Positions 12,685-25,835 of a DNA stretch of 64,000 nucleotides are shown here, in pieces (the first letter of the stretch is position 1; each line of letters opens with the position of its first letter). A program made the translations under genes and the position numbers. Under the pieces are notes generated by a model. That model ran no database searches and was not told where the DNA came from. It was given only the letters and a program-made list of their open reading frames with translations. Source of the stretch: Melampsora larici-populina 98AG31 (taxonomy: Eukaryota; Basidiomycota; Pucciniomycetes; Pucciniales; Melampsoraceae). Location of the stretch: positions 3,796,484 to 3,860,483 of the forward strand of contig NW_006768765.1 of NCBI RefSeq assembly GCF_000204055.1, written 5' to 3'.

Positions 12685-14105
12685 GACCGATGTGTTTGAA
12701 TGTGTAGGAGGTTTGCGACGTGTGGTATGTATGAGTACCTCTCTGTACCTCTCCACAAGCCTGCACCGCCTGAAGTCACACATATAAGGCTTAAAACCCC
12801 GATCCAATCTTGCTCATGTTTTGCCGTCAAACGGTACTGGACTGTACCGAGTAAATCTGCTCGGGTAGGCTCATCCGGCTGGTCAAACAGAAATTAAATG
12901 GAAGACTGCTGCGGGTGTGCAGATCTATGATGTCAGACTTTGACTTTGGCTTTTAGTCAGACCATCATGGGATCAAACTGATGGCTAGTTTAGAGGTTCA
13001 AGTATGTAATTCCTTTTGTTGTGGAAAGTAGATAAATCCAAATGTGCTCCTCCATGAACAGCATATTTTGAGCCCAAGAGTCAAATGGAAAACAAATGGC
13101 AAAAAAGTCAGACATGCGCTTCAAAACATTTGTCATTGAAGTAACTTGGTCTGAGGTTGAGGTAAAATGTGAAAAAATAGTGAAATCACAACAGAGATGG
13201 GGATTCTCTAGCTGATTGAACAAGATTTGTGAAGAATTTCAAAGGTGGTATTACTATCTTTGATAGATGGCTAATGTTGAGCATCCAAAATTGCATCATT
13301 ATGGTCTCAACCTGCAAGGCCAATGGTAATTCTTGTAGAGGCTCAGAAGTTGGAACCTCAAGCCTCATGAGAATAATACTACAATTTCTATCAGGTACAG
13401 TCAGGAATATATACTTTTCACATAAACATCAAGTTTGGTTGTGCTTGGTGAGAAGTTAGAATACTGGCAGCCATATTAGTAGATGCACAATGTTTTTTGA
13501 ATCTTACTTTGACAGTGTTTGGAGATTTGTAGTCATTTCAAACCACTGGCAGTAGGTACAGTGCTATATTTTATAAATCCAATGATAGGGTTGAATAAGA
13601 CATCAATTCAAACATGAATGCTGTTTTGAGGATGAGATAACCAACAATGATCCCTTATTCATAATTACTGATCTTCTCAAGCTCAGACTCGAGCAAGCTT
13701 CTTTCAAATCAGAAGGTGGGTACATTATGATCTGCTGAGCTATCAGGCAATTTGGACCAATGGTATTCAAAATTTGTGAAACAGTTAGTTTTCAGAAATG
13801 ACATCCAGAAGCCATAATTTGCTACTACCTTGGAGCTTTCACTAGCTTTCTTGTTGCCACGAGATGATCACTGGGAGTATATTCTTGACGTAGAATTCTG
13901 TGGTCTCAAAAATCATGTATTGCATAATCAGGACAGAGAACCTGGTAGTTATATTTCCACATATTGGCTGAAGCCGCAGAGAACAGATTATCCCTGTAGC
14001 ATTATATCAGAAAGCTGAAGGGTTTGAGTGGAAGAAGACCTTCTGGGTTTTCTGATACCAGGACTCTTCAAAGTGACCAGCTAACACCTGTCCAGATCAC
14101 CTCTC
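12685..14105. other. Intergenic, left flank of the CACTA element
   Basis: AT-rich, with only short open frames and no recognisable family. It ends directly at the target-site duplication of the transposon. Confidence 0.5.
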
Positions 14106-14108
14106 TCA

Positions 14109-14208
14109 CACTACCCGAAACTTAATATTTTCCGGGCAGAAAATTAAAACCCGGGTACTGTAAGTTGTGTGACTACAGAAAACTTTAAAAATCTGTGACT
14201 CAGATTTT
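14109..14208 (+). repeat. Left terminal inverted repeat of the CACTA element
   Basis: Begins CACTACCCGAAAC and matches the inverse of 28191-28290 over about 100 bp. It includes the internal palindromic stretches TTTTCCGGGCAGAAAA and ACCCGGGT. Preceded by the TCA target duplication. Confidence 0.93.
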
Positions 14209-14610
14209 TAGAAGATGATCCGATCATCCGTGGCTTCCGGAATTTAGCTAATCAGTATCAACTTACTTGCATCATAGCAATGACGCGATTTGATGTCCAG
14301 AAGATATGTGTAGCAATGATTTTATAATTGAGAAAGCTGACATGGCCATCGAATCATATCACTGTGGTAACATTTGTCTTTCAAAGTATCTTTGAACTAT
14401 GTATATGAGCCAGATCAAAGTCAAACACCAAGTGACTCATCAATCAATCGAGTACATACCATTGAAGTGTGACTATAACCACAGGAGACGGCTGATACAC
14501 TTTTGATTTTTAAAGTTCATCATCATAAATCCAACCCATACCCCCAGGTTAATTACTTCCAATACTCGGACATCAGATCATTCCTCGGCAGCTCGTTCCT
14601 TGCTTTCACT

Positions 14611-16201
14611 ATGCGAAAAGCCGTCAAAAGCCTAGACCCCGATGCACCTGGTGTTGGTAAGCAAGCGATGATCGACTGGATGCACATCAACCATCCTATG
14701 ATCCCCATCAGAACAAACGCTAGCAGAGACGAGATTGCGAGTAAGGTGAAAGCGGCCCAACCCGAGTGTAAGTCCACCTCATCACAAGTCCAGTCCATAT
14801 CCCTGCTTGTTTCTTCCCTACGCAAAGATTGTATCAAATATCTTTAACTACAGACTCCATCCTTACTTTTGTTTACTTCCATCAATCATGCAGTATTCCC
14901 CAGTTCCATTATCAATGCGCCTCCTGTCGTACCAAGCCAAACATCAAAAGCCAGACGTCCTTCGATGGCTCAGACCTCCATTAAACCGGTCATACCCATG
15001 GCACCCTTCACAGCATGCGCACTACCTCCTTCCGATCCCTTGTTTTTGACTTCGCTTGGCAAAAATGAAACTTCAAAGAAGAAAAGGTCTCCTTCGCCCG
15101 ACATCAAACCAGCTCTGAAAAAAGATATACCCGCAAAGAAAACTGGCTCTAAGACTAAGCTTAAATCAGCCAGTATAGGTTCTACGGTTTCGGTTTGTGC
15201 GGATCCTCCTAAAGCCAAAAAGAAAAAGGTTGGTACTATCCATATGTGTGTTTTGGATTTCGCTCATCAAATCACTTTCTCACTTTGTTCAAATCAAGAG
15301 TGTTCACTACCCCGACTTGGTCAACCTAGACCTGTCTAGCACCAGTTGCGATCCCCAAACTTTATCCAGCAAGAAGGCCACCATCACAACTCACCAATTC
15401 AAGATTGAACAGGAAGACGGGCTGATTGGCGGCTTGCCAGGCACAACTGACCACTCTGACTCCGCTACTCTGCAACAAAACTATCAACCTACATCCTACG
15501 TCCCGCTTGTTCCAAGACCGGATGCCAATGTACAACTTGGAGGCAAGATTGACAGTAATGACGTTGATGATTTGATCATACTGACACCTGTGAATTGCTT
15601 TGAATCTGAGAACACAAGTGAGTCAATGTTACATTTCTGGTTTTTGTTTAACCTGACCGTTTCCCTGTGTTTCAGTTGTTGGTAGAGATATATCTCCGAT
15701 ATCACCAGATACACCAAGATCGTCTATAGTGAGGTATGGTATTACATCTTCCGAAAAGAAGAAGAGTGGATCCGAAGTGTTTCAAGAAGAAAGACGACGG
15801 GTAGAACAAGGTAAGCAAGCATGCGCCCCCCATTCAATCTGCCTTGATCAGTGCGCTGAATCGAATTTATGTATGCAGTTCATATTCTCTTGGATCGTGT
15901 TGATGGTATGGAAAAGGTTATGCAGTCAATGCAAGAGAAAACCGATTCAATGGCTGATGTTAGAGCACAACTTGAGAATCAGTTGAAGGATGTGGAAGAA
16001 CGATTCAATAACCGCTTGAAAGTGCTGGAAGATAGCTGTAAAGAGCTCAGTAGATCTTTTGACAAGGCTATGGAGGAGATTCAGGCTCATGATGAAGTAT
16101 TGACGCGCTTACTCACAGCCGGCAAGGATGAAGAGGATTCAGATGAATGCAGCGCTCACGATGACTCCAGCTGTGACAGTGAAACTTCTTCTACGGCATA
16201 G
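14611..16201 (+). CDS. CACTA cargo gene A: basic, coiled-coil protein, unidentified
   Basis: I do not recognise this family. Five exons, 14611-14767, 14894-15228, 15299-15617, 15676-15810 and 15879-16201, give about 422 aa. The N-terminal 50 residues form a compact, probably helical segment (KQAMIDWMHINHPMIPIRT) that resembles short helical modules in the other cargo proteins. A Lys/Pro/Ser-rich basic region follows (residues about 100-165, with KKKRSPSPDIKPALKK), a candidate nuclear localisation signal. The last exon encodes a heptad-like coiled coil (about residues 316-393) and an acidic tail. The gene sits just inside the left end of the transposon and reads away from it. A DNA-binding accessory role in transposition, like TnpA of plant CACTA elements, is possible but is inference. 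Confidence 0.75.
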
Positions 16202-17447
16202 CCATCCTAATCAGTTAGTATTGCTCTATATACATTTCTCATGAACAAAAAGCCTCTCATGGACATTGACGGTTCCTATTTTATTGAACAATCAAGATTG
16301 TAGATTGACTATCATCTAAAGGCGGCTCGGTGTGTATCTTACCAATGCAAAAGAGGAGTAGACATCAACACTGGCAATTTCCAGCTTGGATGATTTGTAA
16401 AGCAGTAGTCAACATTGCAACTCCTGTATATTTTCCATTTTTGAAACTTTGAATGGTTTTCCTCTGATAGAGCGAAGAAATTATATTTCCTCTATTTGAA
16501 AACAATCATCAATTGTGAATTTTTGATCACATATGTATACTATGTAACTCAAGGGGCAACCAAAGTGGCTTTCAACTACTTATCCAAATGTAATTTGAAT
16601 TCATACATCAATTCACTTTTTTAAGATTTGTTTGAAGGGTGTTCTCCTGTCTCTCGCTCATTGAAGCGGGCAAATGTAATTATTAAGTATTAACATTTGG
16701 CTTTTGATAATGTATTATGCCTGAGGGCTGCATATAGTAAAGCTGGCTTTTAGTCGGCCAGAAAATCACTTGGTAAACCAATTGAACTACTAATTAATTA
16801 GGTATCTGATTGCTCGGAAAGCTCAGAAAATAGGGCAAACACACCGATCGCCAATCAAACTCTTACATTTAAGTACAAATTATATAATTTGTACGCATCA
16901 TGTGCATATATCATTTGGAAGGTTCTGCACCATGACTCTGTAATTGAAGTGATAGGACTCAATCTCTGACGCCTCTGTAGGGCATGAGATCACAGCCTGA
17001 GATGAAAGGTCAGAAAATATGTATCATATTAATTTTCTAATCTTCTATGTATCTATTTTCATTTTCTGAACTTCTATCTGAGGCTTTGATTTATATATAA
17101 ACTGAAATCGGAAGTGCAGATCTTATTTATTTTCTGACCTTCTATCTGAGGCTTTGTTCTATATAAAACTGAAATCAGAAGTGCAGATCTTATTTATTTT
17201 CTGACCTTCTATCTGAGGCTTCGATTGATATATAAACAGAAACTGCAGGTACAGATCTATTCATAACTATTACATACATATTGATTAATCAATTATGATG
17301 TTCTTCCATGAATGTTGATTACTTGATTGTGGTAAGCCCTTTTCAGATTATCGCTCACTGCCAGATAATCATATATCACCCTGCTTTCAAGAAAAGATTT
17401 GTGTGACCATCTTTTCCCATGAACGTTTTTTGATCGATCCTCACAAC
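16202..17447. other. Non-coding spacer in the CACTA element between cargo genes A and B
   Basis: AT-rich with no supported gene. It contains the short tandem repeat listed separately and, presumably, the promoter of cargo gene B. Confidence 0.5.
17061..17262 (+). repeat. Tandem repeat, three units of about 67-68 bp
   Basis: Units start near 17061, 17129 and 17196, each opening ATTTTCTGA(A/C)CTTCTATC and containing TGAGGCTT followed by a TATATAA-like tract and GCAGATCT. The third unit is degenerate at its end. The array lies inside the CACTA element upstream of cargo gene B. Confidence 0.8.
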
Positions 17448-18370
17448 ATGAGTAGTACTTCTCCAATTCAATCGCATATCTTTTTACCTACCTATCTTCT
17501 TGAGAGTGTTGTTGATGGAAACCCTTATAAAATTGATCCTGATTTATTCTTAAGTAAAGCTACGACTCCACAACTTTTGGAGGTTATTCATGCGTTTCAT
17601 CCACATTTTTCATTTATTGATACTGCACAAGAAGATCGCGAGCTTCTCAAAAGAGTGTTTCGTAGCATGGTAGCCTTTCGCCTGTCTCGTATTCCCATCT
17701 TTAATTTACAACCGGAGCCTCATTACTTCAACGTCCAATTACCACATATGATTTGGGGACCTCAAGACTCTCGCACCACATTGACAACTGATACTGTCCT
17801 CAATCCTGATCGAATCCATGATTTCAACACCTTTGTTCTTGGGTACCTTCGAAGTGGCCAATATCGCCTTGCTGCCGAGAAAATGGTCAATTTTGTTCAG
17901 ACTCACCAATACCTCAATGAAGATGAGATCTCTGAGATACAAGATACGGGAGAAGACATCGAAAGCAATGTTCAAGATCTTACATCATCCCTTGGAGAAG
18001 CGCACAAGTCCCTCGAAGGTATCAATTTTTCACTTTCCGACCCAGGCCTTTTGCTTCGAGACCGCGAAAAACTCGAGATGCAGCTACAAAGTGCAATTGT
18101 CTTAGTAAAATCTCGTCAAAGCATTCTGGATCATGCAATCCAAGATTCTGGATTTGTTGCAGCATTGATCGATCATTACCAGTAAGCTCTTCCATCTATT
18201 TTCAAACACTGACCGTTTTAGAATTGTATTTTGATTGTTTTGTTTGATTTTGAAAATTCCGTAGAAAACTCCTGGTCAAACATCATGGAACTCGTCCTCC
18301 ATCCTCTCCATCACAAGATTCTCACCAACAACAACAAGTAGATCCTGCAACACCTTCTTCGGTTGAATGA
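17448..18370 (+). CDS. CACTA cargo gene B, unidentified
   Basis: I do not recognise this family. Exons 17448-18181 and 18265-18370 give about 279 aa; an in-frame ATG at 17403 would add 15 residues. The N-terminal half is predicted globular, with a segment LLEVIHAFHPHFSFID that resembles two segments of cargo protein D. The region around residues 155-215 is likely helical, partly coiled coil (SLGEAHKSLEGINFS, REKLEMQLQSAIV). A Gln-rich, Pro/Ser tail is added by exon 2. The splice join CA|A restores a continuous frame to TGA 18368-18370. Codon use and composition look like the other genes of the element. No signal peptide or membrane helix is evident. Confidence 0.75.
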
Positions 18371-19476
18371 TATCAAATTAGAAATTTACTATACAATAGA
18401 TCAAGCTTATATCTCCCGGTTGTCAATTCATGTGATCCACGAAGATCTTCAATGGATAAGTTATATTCGTGTATTTTTTGGTCTTTTGAATGCTATCATG
18501 CAAAGCAACGATCATACACAATGAGTAATTGGGAGTTCAACAGTCTTCAATAAGTACTTGATCTTTGTTATTTTTGCTTCTTTCCGATATATCCCAAACT
18601 GTTTGATGTTGAAATGTTACGTGCAAATGATGTAGGAAGAGGTTAGTGGAAATTTAGGATAGTGCGCTAGAGGTAATCCAGAGTTGTGACCCATTATTCC
18701 ACGTTCTTTGTTTTGAAAAGTTGTGTAGTACACTTTCCAACAAGCGCCCAAGAGGTTGACTCGTGTGAAAGCCCAAATGGTAACTGCCTCATACCTCATC
18801 CTTGAATATGTACAAGAGGCTGACTTGATAGGCTCTAGCTCCGCTGCTTCAGGTGGCCATGAGACCTTTGAACGATTATTGAGAGTTGCGCAGAGTTGTG
18901 TTCTATCTGTACACAACTCGCAGAGGTAGGTTACCCGAGTTAATCATCACTGGTCAAGATTTCTTAATGATTTGATTGTCACAACAACGTTCTTATAACA
19001 CCTTTTGTGTTCTCATAAGTTGATGTTTTCCATCGCAACCGGTTGGATATTGTAAGTTCATTGTGCTGACATTTTAAATGGAATTACTTGGTAACTAATG
19101 AAGCAAAACCCGGGTGACAGATTTTGGGGTATCTAGAAGTTTTCGCTGGTAATTGGTGTCCACTTGGTAGGGTGAGTTTTGCCTTTGACAACTGTGATCT
19201 GGATGCGAGTTGAATGACTGTCTCTTTGTGCTTTCATCAAGCTCAAAAGCGATGTGAACTAGTGATTGGTATGTATATACTGGGCGGTATCCATAACAGG
19301 CTTGTGCTTCTTCAACATCTCAACCACATCCATATCATTAGTTCTCTCTACCCAAGTGAAAACCTCCTGCATCTCCAGTGTCCACTTTCGTTTTGTGATC
19401 ACCCTTTTCATCCGCTTGTAAATCTTCGAATTCTATATTGATCTATAATCCCAAAGCCAATCTCTATATGTAAGCT
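18371..19476. other. Non-coding spacer in the CACTA element between cargo genes B and C
   Basis: No supported gene; short open frames only on both strands. Confidence 0.5.
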
Positions 19477-22106
19477 ATGTCCTCAACACCTTCCAATCAA
19501 CTTCCCAATCGTCGTAGTCAACGTCAGGCAATTCGAAAATCAACCGGTGCAGCAAAATGTGATGTTGGAGACTCCAGTCTTTCAGCGGCACAGCCAACCC
19601 CCGTAAAGAAGAAGAGGAAGAAGGATTTGGCTTTAGATACAGGTAAGGGTAATATCTTCAATGACTCACTGATCAAGCAGATTCCAGGAGAATGACATAT
19701 ACGGTTTTAAAACAGACAACCTTGACGCTGAAGCCTCCCTTGAGGCTGTTGGTGTATCAGTCGGCAAGAAAACGAGCCGTGAGCGACTGTTGGGGCTACT
19801 TGACAAGCATATCAACCCCAAGAAACCTCGGCTTTCGCGTCAAAAATCAAGATTTCCCTCAAAGAACGAACATCGAAGTGGAAAGCATCAAAAAACACTT
19901 CCAGTCGAGAATGAATTACATGTTAAGAAGGACGTAAATTACAACATCTATCATGAATCACAACTTGTTGAAATGCTTCAATCAATCGGTGTCAACACAC
20001 GAGGTTTGGACAAAGAGGCGCTTGTCAAATCCTGCAAATCTCATAGTGATCTACGTATGTAGCCCTTCTATCGCCAGATTATCATTGGTACAGTGGCATA
20101 CCATGTGTTGATATTTTTCAATCAGTCATACTGCCAGATTTTTCGGACCCAATACTCCATCAAGTTCCCTCAGAGCCTCAGTATCGTATGCCGAACAGAC
20201 TGATGTCAATCAATAGATTGATTCAAGGGTTGTTGATTTTGTTTTTGTTTAGAAAACGTAGGCGCAACCTCGACTCAAAGCCCAAATTTATATTCAGGAG
20301 ATATAGATTGTACGTTCATCAGTCATCAAATCTCATCAAATTGTATCAAAGTCCTGACTGACATGCATTTTGGGACAATGATGATAGCCTCGATGTTAGA
20401 GCCCGGATGCTCAAGCTCTGTCCTTCCAAGTCTTGAGAACGATTTTTTTGATGATAGTAATACGCCCCAGCCAAGTCCAACATCTCTAATCAACTCATCC
20501 GGGAAGCGTGGGAGCTGGAAAGGTAAAGGTAAAGGTAAAGCCCGCGCACCTGATGAGGGTGCACATTTTTCCGATGATCTTGAGAATTATCCCGAGGGAT
20601 TGGACCAGGATGAGCAAACTCAACCTCCGATGAGTGCTCGCGGAAAATCCTCTTCTCCTGAGCCGACAAATCAGATGGGCCCTGATCACCGCGAACTTTC
20701 AGAACTCGACCGTCTCAAAGCACAAGTGGCTGAACAAAATCTTACGATCTCAAGGCTTGAGAACACCGTGAATGAAACAAACACTAGAGTTGAAGGTCTG
20801 GAAACAGGATTAAAGGCTGTATGCGATATTGTAGACAAACTTGCGGGGAAGTGTCGTGATCGAGCGGCAGAAGAAACTTCTTGTGGTGGCCGAATAGCAG
20901 TAAGTACAGCTTGTTGGCTTCCTCCAGTTCATCTAGGAACTTTACTGAACTTTGCGACTTCATTGGAGTAGTCTCGCATGTGTTTCCATGTCCAAACACT
21001 ATTAGGGCAACGGGATAATGAAAAGAAGCTTCCGCGGGCTGCCAGTGAAGAAGAGAAAGAAGGTTGGATGTCTGACCAACCGCTGGACTCGTTCAACTTC
21101 AATGTAGATTTAAATTGCTTACCCTCTGACGCACAAGGAGGTTTTCCATACGAAGACGGACCTGGGAATCCTAAGGCTACCTCTCAGCAGCTATCTGTAA
21201 TGTGGCAAATGATGAAAAAGGTTTCGGTGAAAAGCTTTCGACCCGACTTCTCTACCTCCGCCTCAGGCAAGGACAACAAGTGGTTATGGTCACTTGCCTT
21301 GAAGATATTTATTAAACTTGTTGAGTGCGGGGAGTATACTGGAATACCGCTGGGTGAGGAAGGAATAAAGGTTATCAAAAAGACTCTAAACTCTCATGTA
21401 CAATCACTGATGAAAAGGTAAGTAACTCTCATGTGGCATGGATAGTCTAGTTGTTGAAATTTTCACGACAACTCATTGTGCTTGTCTCATAGGTTTCGCG
21501 AAGAGAACTGGGACGTCTCACGCAAAAAAAGAGCTGCAGACGAAGTCAGACAAAGCACAAGACTGCGACATGTGAGTTTCTGAGTTTCAAACATGTTATC
21601 TATGACTTATACCTGACAATAAACTAATTTGGCCGGGTCTGAAAAGTTTGCGAGATCGTGTGGTTCTTTCAAAACAGTGCCTATGGCCGCTTTCAGCCAT
21701 AGTTCAGGTGGCTTGTAGCGACGACGAGACAGACGAAGAAGATGCGGCCGTCGGACCCAGTAAACCATTAAAAGTTCGAGAGCTACGCTGGCGCAGCTCC
21801 GCCTTGGAATTGCTGTGTATTCTTATTGATAACTACAAGACTAGTATTGACGAGAGTATTCCTGGGTTTTCACCAGGTCAGAAAGGCCGTAGCCCACGAA
21901 CCCGCATACGGACTGATCATAGGCCTGTCAGTAGAATTGAAGCGCCAGTAGCATTGCCAGTAGACTGCTACTCGGAGGAATGGCTATCTGACTTGACTCC
22001 CTTGGCTCGTACACAACTGGAAATACACTCCACACCTGTGCTACAACCTTTCATCTCAACTATCAAATCTTACCTCGCTGGGTCGGGAAGCAGGCCCTCC
22101 TCTTAG
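19477..22106 (+). CDS. CACTA cargo gene C: large protein with SAP-like segments and coiled coil
   Basis: Eight exons, 19477-19642, 19716-20054, 20126-20185, 20253-20309, 20388-20899, 20972-21417, 21493-21571 and 21678-22106, give about 695 aa. The N-terminus is basic (VKKKRKKDL). Two SAP-like helix-turn-helix segments appear at about residues 56-90 and 135-168 (QLVEMLQSIGVNTRGLDKEA). A Ser/Gly/Lys-rich linker, a coiled coil (about 312-365) and a C-terminal globular region follow. That region has FRPDFSTSASGKDNKWLW, a basic stretch RKKRAADEVRQSTRLR, an acidic stretch DDETDEED and the end motif YSEEWLSDLTPLARTQLE. This layout recalls hypothetical proteins I associate with basidiomycete genomes, but I cannot name a family. 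The stop lies 182 bp from the convergent transposase stop. Small exons 3 and 4 are the weakest joins. Confidence 0.7.
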
Positions 22107-22288
22107 AAACATTGTTGTATCTCCTCTCTTTTGATGTATCTTACTTTCAACACCGTACCATGAACATTACACATTAATGAAAAGGCTCTATATCATAGAT
22201 CACCTAGATTTCTTTATATATATGCCAGCATAAAAATGGATCTACCAGTTGGTCAAATATAAATTTGTATATACATCTAGATGTAAAG

Positions 22289-25200
22289 TCATCTCTCCAT
22301 TGATAATAGAGCCACACTTGGTACACTCAGTTGCTTGTGGAGCTCATAAGGCTTATACATAATCCATGCACAATGCGCCGTAACCTCTTGCAATCTGATC
22401 ACAACATTTTCGGTTGGACCCCAAGCACGTAGATGAACTTGTACATCCGGTGCATCAACTTGTGACATTGGGTTAAACATTGTTTTTGGAAGAGCAGGAA
22501 ATGACTGAACCAAAAGCCACGTGTCCATCAGGTTTTCGGAAGGTTTAGGTGATCGACGATGGACCATTATCGAAAATATTCTACCAAACATGTGTTTTTT
22601 TGTTGAGTTAGACTGAAATTTGATAAAACTGTTGTTTGGATTCCCAGTGAATGTTGAGAATTGAACATCCAGATGATCAACTTGATTGTAAAAGAAGGCT
22701 CGCGGAGGAAGTGGTGCGAGTCCAACAGTCTTGGAACCTGATTTCGTGCACCATTCATGTGGAAGTACCCATTGACACTTGTCATGCTTTTCTCGGTTTA
22801 AATAATCCTTTATGAGAGCAAGCACCTTGTTGTCGACTGGCTCAAACTTTGAATTCGAAAGTTTTTTTGGAACAGGAGGACGCGGGTCAAAGAGTGATTC
22901 AACTCTGCTGGTATAAGGCATCAATGGCTCAGGAAATTGGTTATCCTTCAGTAGAGCAGACAAGTTTCCTGCGCGGCAGAAATTCTTCATGAAAGTAATT
23001 TCCAGATCGCCTGTTTTGTAAAATCAAAAGCAAAATGAAGCAAAAGATTAACTTTCTCGATTTATGATTGGCAAATAGAATCCACATACCTATGTGATTA
23101 TTGTGACAGCTTTTGAGAATCTTTCCCATCAAGCGCTCAAATGGAAAGGACCACCACGCCCGTACTGGACCAAAGCGCTCAAGACAATCAGCCAGATGGA
23201 TGGCCATGTGGTGATTAGGAGCAAGATTACAATGCTGGAAGAGTATCATAGAGCTTTTTAAATATTCCTTGATATGATACCTATACCGCTCAATCCTCTG
23301 CGCTGTCATCACCCGCTTCAAAGCTAGATTCACAAGTGATACAAGATGACAAAAATTTTTCAGAAGAGATGTTTTTATATGATCTTGTCCACTCCATATT
23401 GGAATTAAAGTCAATGGCAGCTGAATAGTGAATAGATTACGCCACTCATCAGCCTTCAGCTTCCCGAAAGACGCTTTTCCAACCACCGGAATAGCTCGTT
23501 TGATCCAAGTTGGTATGTGAATCCTTGGAAGTAGCGCATTGATTTTGTGTAACATTTCCTTGTCAAAAACAACCTCATCTGGAGGTAGTGAGATCCATTC
23601 TGAATCCCATCCAGGATGACGCAACGGGTCATAATCCTCCTCGTTCAGCGAATCCGATAACGCAATACCATGTATGGTCTCCCCGCCCTGATGACCCGGT
23701 GGTTCCGGATCATCTAGGTCCGTAGATGACTGGTTTTGAGGCCTTGGAATGTGTGAATGTTCTTTCAAAAGATCCAGAAGCTCGGTGTTACTGATTGGAG
23801 GTATATGCTCCTCATCGTTCTTGACATCTGTCATAGCCCAAAATCGCCGAAGTTGCCAAGAGAGAAGACCAAGAAGCAAGTTGTGCATGGAATCCACAAC
23901 GTGATAATCAATAATGTTGAAATACTCTAAGTCATTTAATACTGAGTATCGTACACCATGTGTTTTAAATATATCTTTCCTTTGGATGACAGTTTTTGCA
24001 TCGCGGGCTTGATACGCCCAATCCTTATGCTGAGAACAAGTACGTTTAGGCCATGATGCTTGATCAATATTTGTAATTTCGTTTTTTTCAAGTAGACACA
24101 TCGAGCAGAAAAACTTTGCAGTTGCACTGGGAAAACCTAGGGACCGCCTCACAGCGGGAATATCTGCAATGAAAAGTAAAAGAGCACCGTAGATAACACG
24201 TCCATCTTTGTACATGTGAGTCTGAGATAAAAGAAGTCCGTTATTCCATAGATCCTGAAGCTGTGTGATGATAGGTTTTAAAATCCAATTGGTGTGCTCG
24301 AGTGAAGGTTCGCGAGGTCCCGGTGCAATCCCAACAAGAAAAATGTTCTCTGGTCTATACCTCAATCTGACTGGTAAAGTCAGGCATATAAGCACCACAA
24401 ATGTTATTGAATCGTGGTGGCCGCTCTGCTTATTTCCAAAAGGATTGATACCATCTACAAACATCCCAAAGGCTAGATTTCCACTTTGTGCGGTGAATTG
24501 CTGACCGTCTTTTCCACGGAACTCTTTCCAAACCCTGGACTGATGAATATCTTTTATTTCACTTGTTGTATCCAACGGCCGTCTTGACTCAACCAAAGAT
24601 TCGTCAAGCCATTCCTCAAAGTTCGGTCGAGAGTATAAACGTGCTAGCCAATCAGACAAGTTTTGAAAAGCATACCGCCGAGTAGGAACTTCTTGACCGC
24701 GGACAAATTTTAAGAGAAGTTGTCCGCATTGTTCTTCCGAAAAATCACGCTTGATTTTAGGTCCAGGATCGAGGTCTTCAGGCAATATCTCAGTGTTCGC
24801 ATCAGAAGTGTCGATGACATGTCCAGGAGTGCTAGAAATCAGGTGAGTACACCACTTTGGGGATCTTTCCAACGAGTACAACGCGAAACAGTTCTGGCAG
24901 CAGTTCATATAGATTAACAATGGATCAATTTGCAGCCATTTAATTGCGGTAGTGATGGTGCGAGGCATCCGTTTGAGTGTTGATAATTCCGAAAGATCAA
25001 GCTCAGAGCCTAAATTATTGGGAACTAGCCCATGTGTTATCAGTAGCTCAATGGATATCCGCATCATGTCCATGAGCCACGAAGCTGTTGACATGCTTGC
25101 ATGATCAAATATGCTCAGCACTGCAGCAGTCACCGCAATGTGAAGGCATACTGGGTTAAAAGCTTTTAAACTGAACTTATGAAAGTGACCTGCAAGAACC

Positions 25201-25835
25201 AGTCAATTAGCTCAAGAATCAAATTCCGTGGGTTGGACATTCATCTGATTCAGTGATACAAACTTACTACAGTCATACACATCCAAACCCTTCTCTCGTG
25301 CTATTGATGCAGCCGCGGATACGTCAGGATCCAAAATTTGAGTTCTGTTACCTAAGTCAGCATTGGTGCTTGTATTAGTCGATTCGTTGATCATGTTTGA
25401 GAGTCTGTTCGAGTCTTCGAGACTCTCGCTTGTACTTGTTGCCAATATATCAGGCGAGTCGTTTGCGGAATGAGACTGTTCGCCATTTGAATCTAGTACC
25501 ACTGGTGTGAAAGTGGGTCTAGAAGCACTTCTAGTAGGAGTGCGCTCGTTTGGTACACCAATACCAAGATTGGTTAAAGGACCAATCAGATCATCCCGGA
25601 GATCGATACCAGGTGATCCAGATGAAATCGCTGAACCATGCGAAGGCGATAGGGAGAGTGACTGGATCCGACTTCGCAGTTCAGCACGTTCGTGAGCTTC
25701 CTTTGTTGCTGGAAGGACTTCGACACCACGTTGTGATATGCCATGTGCGTCGATGTAAACGCTCTTATAGCATCCGGAAATTCGGCACTGGCAGGGCACC
25801 CTTCGTGGATCGGCTCTGGTAGCTTTTGGGGGCAT
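22289..25835 (-). CDS. Tnp2-type CACTA transposase
   Basis: Catalyses excision and integration of the surrounding element, using the inverted repeats as substrate. Three exons, 25268-25835, 23090-25189 and 22289-23010, give about 1129 aa with all phases preserved. The N-terminus has a Cys motif CQCRISGCYKSVYIDAHG, followed by a Ser-rich linker. The catalytic core shows MFVDGINPFG (first acidic residue), RPENIFLVGIAPGPREP and HVVDSMHNLLLG, all typical of the Transposase_21/Tnp2 family. A Cys/His cluster (CSMCLLEKNE, CSQHKDW) lies between them. Towards the end, NHHMAIHLADCLERFGPV and AWWSFPFERLMGK match the DUF4218-like region usually found in plant and fungal Tnp2 proteins. No stop or frameshift was seen, so the protein may be functional. 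Confidence 0.92.
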
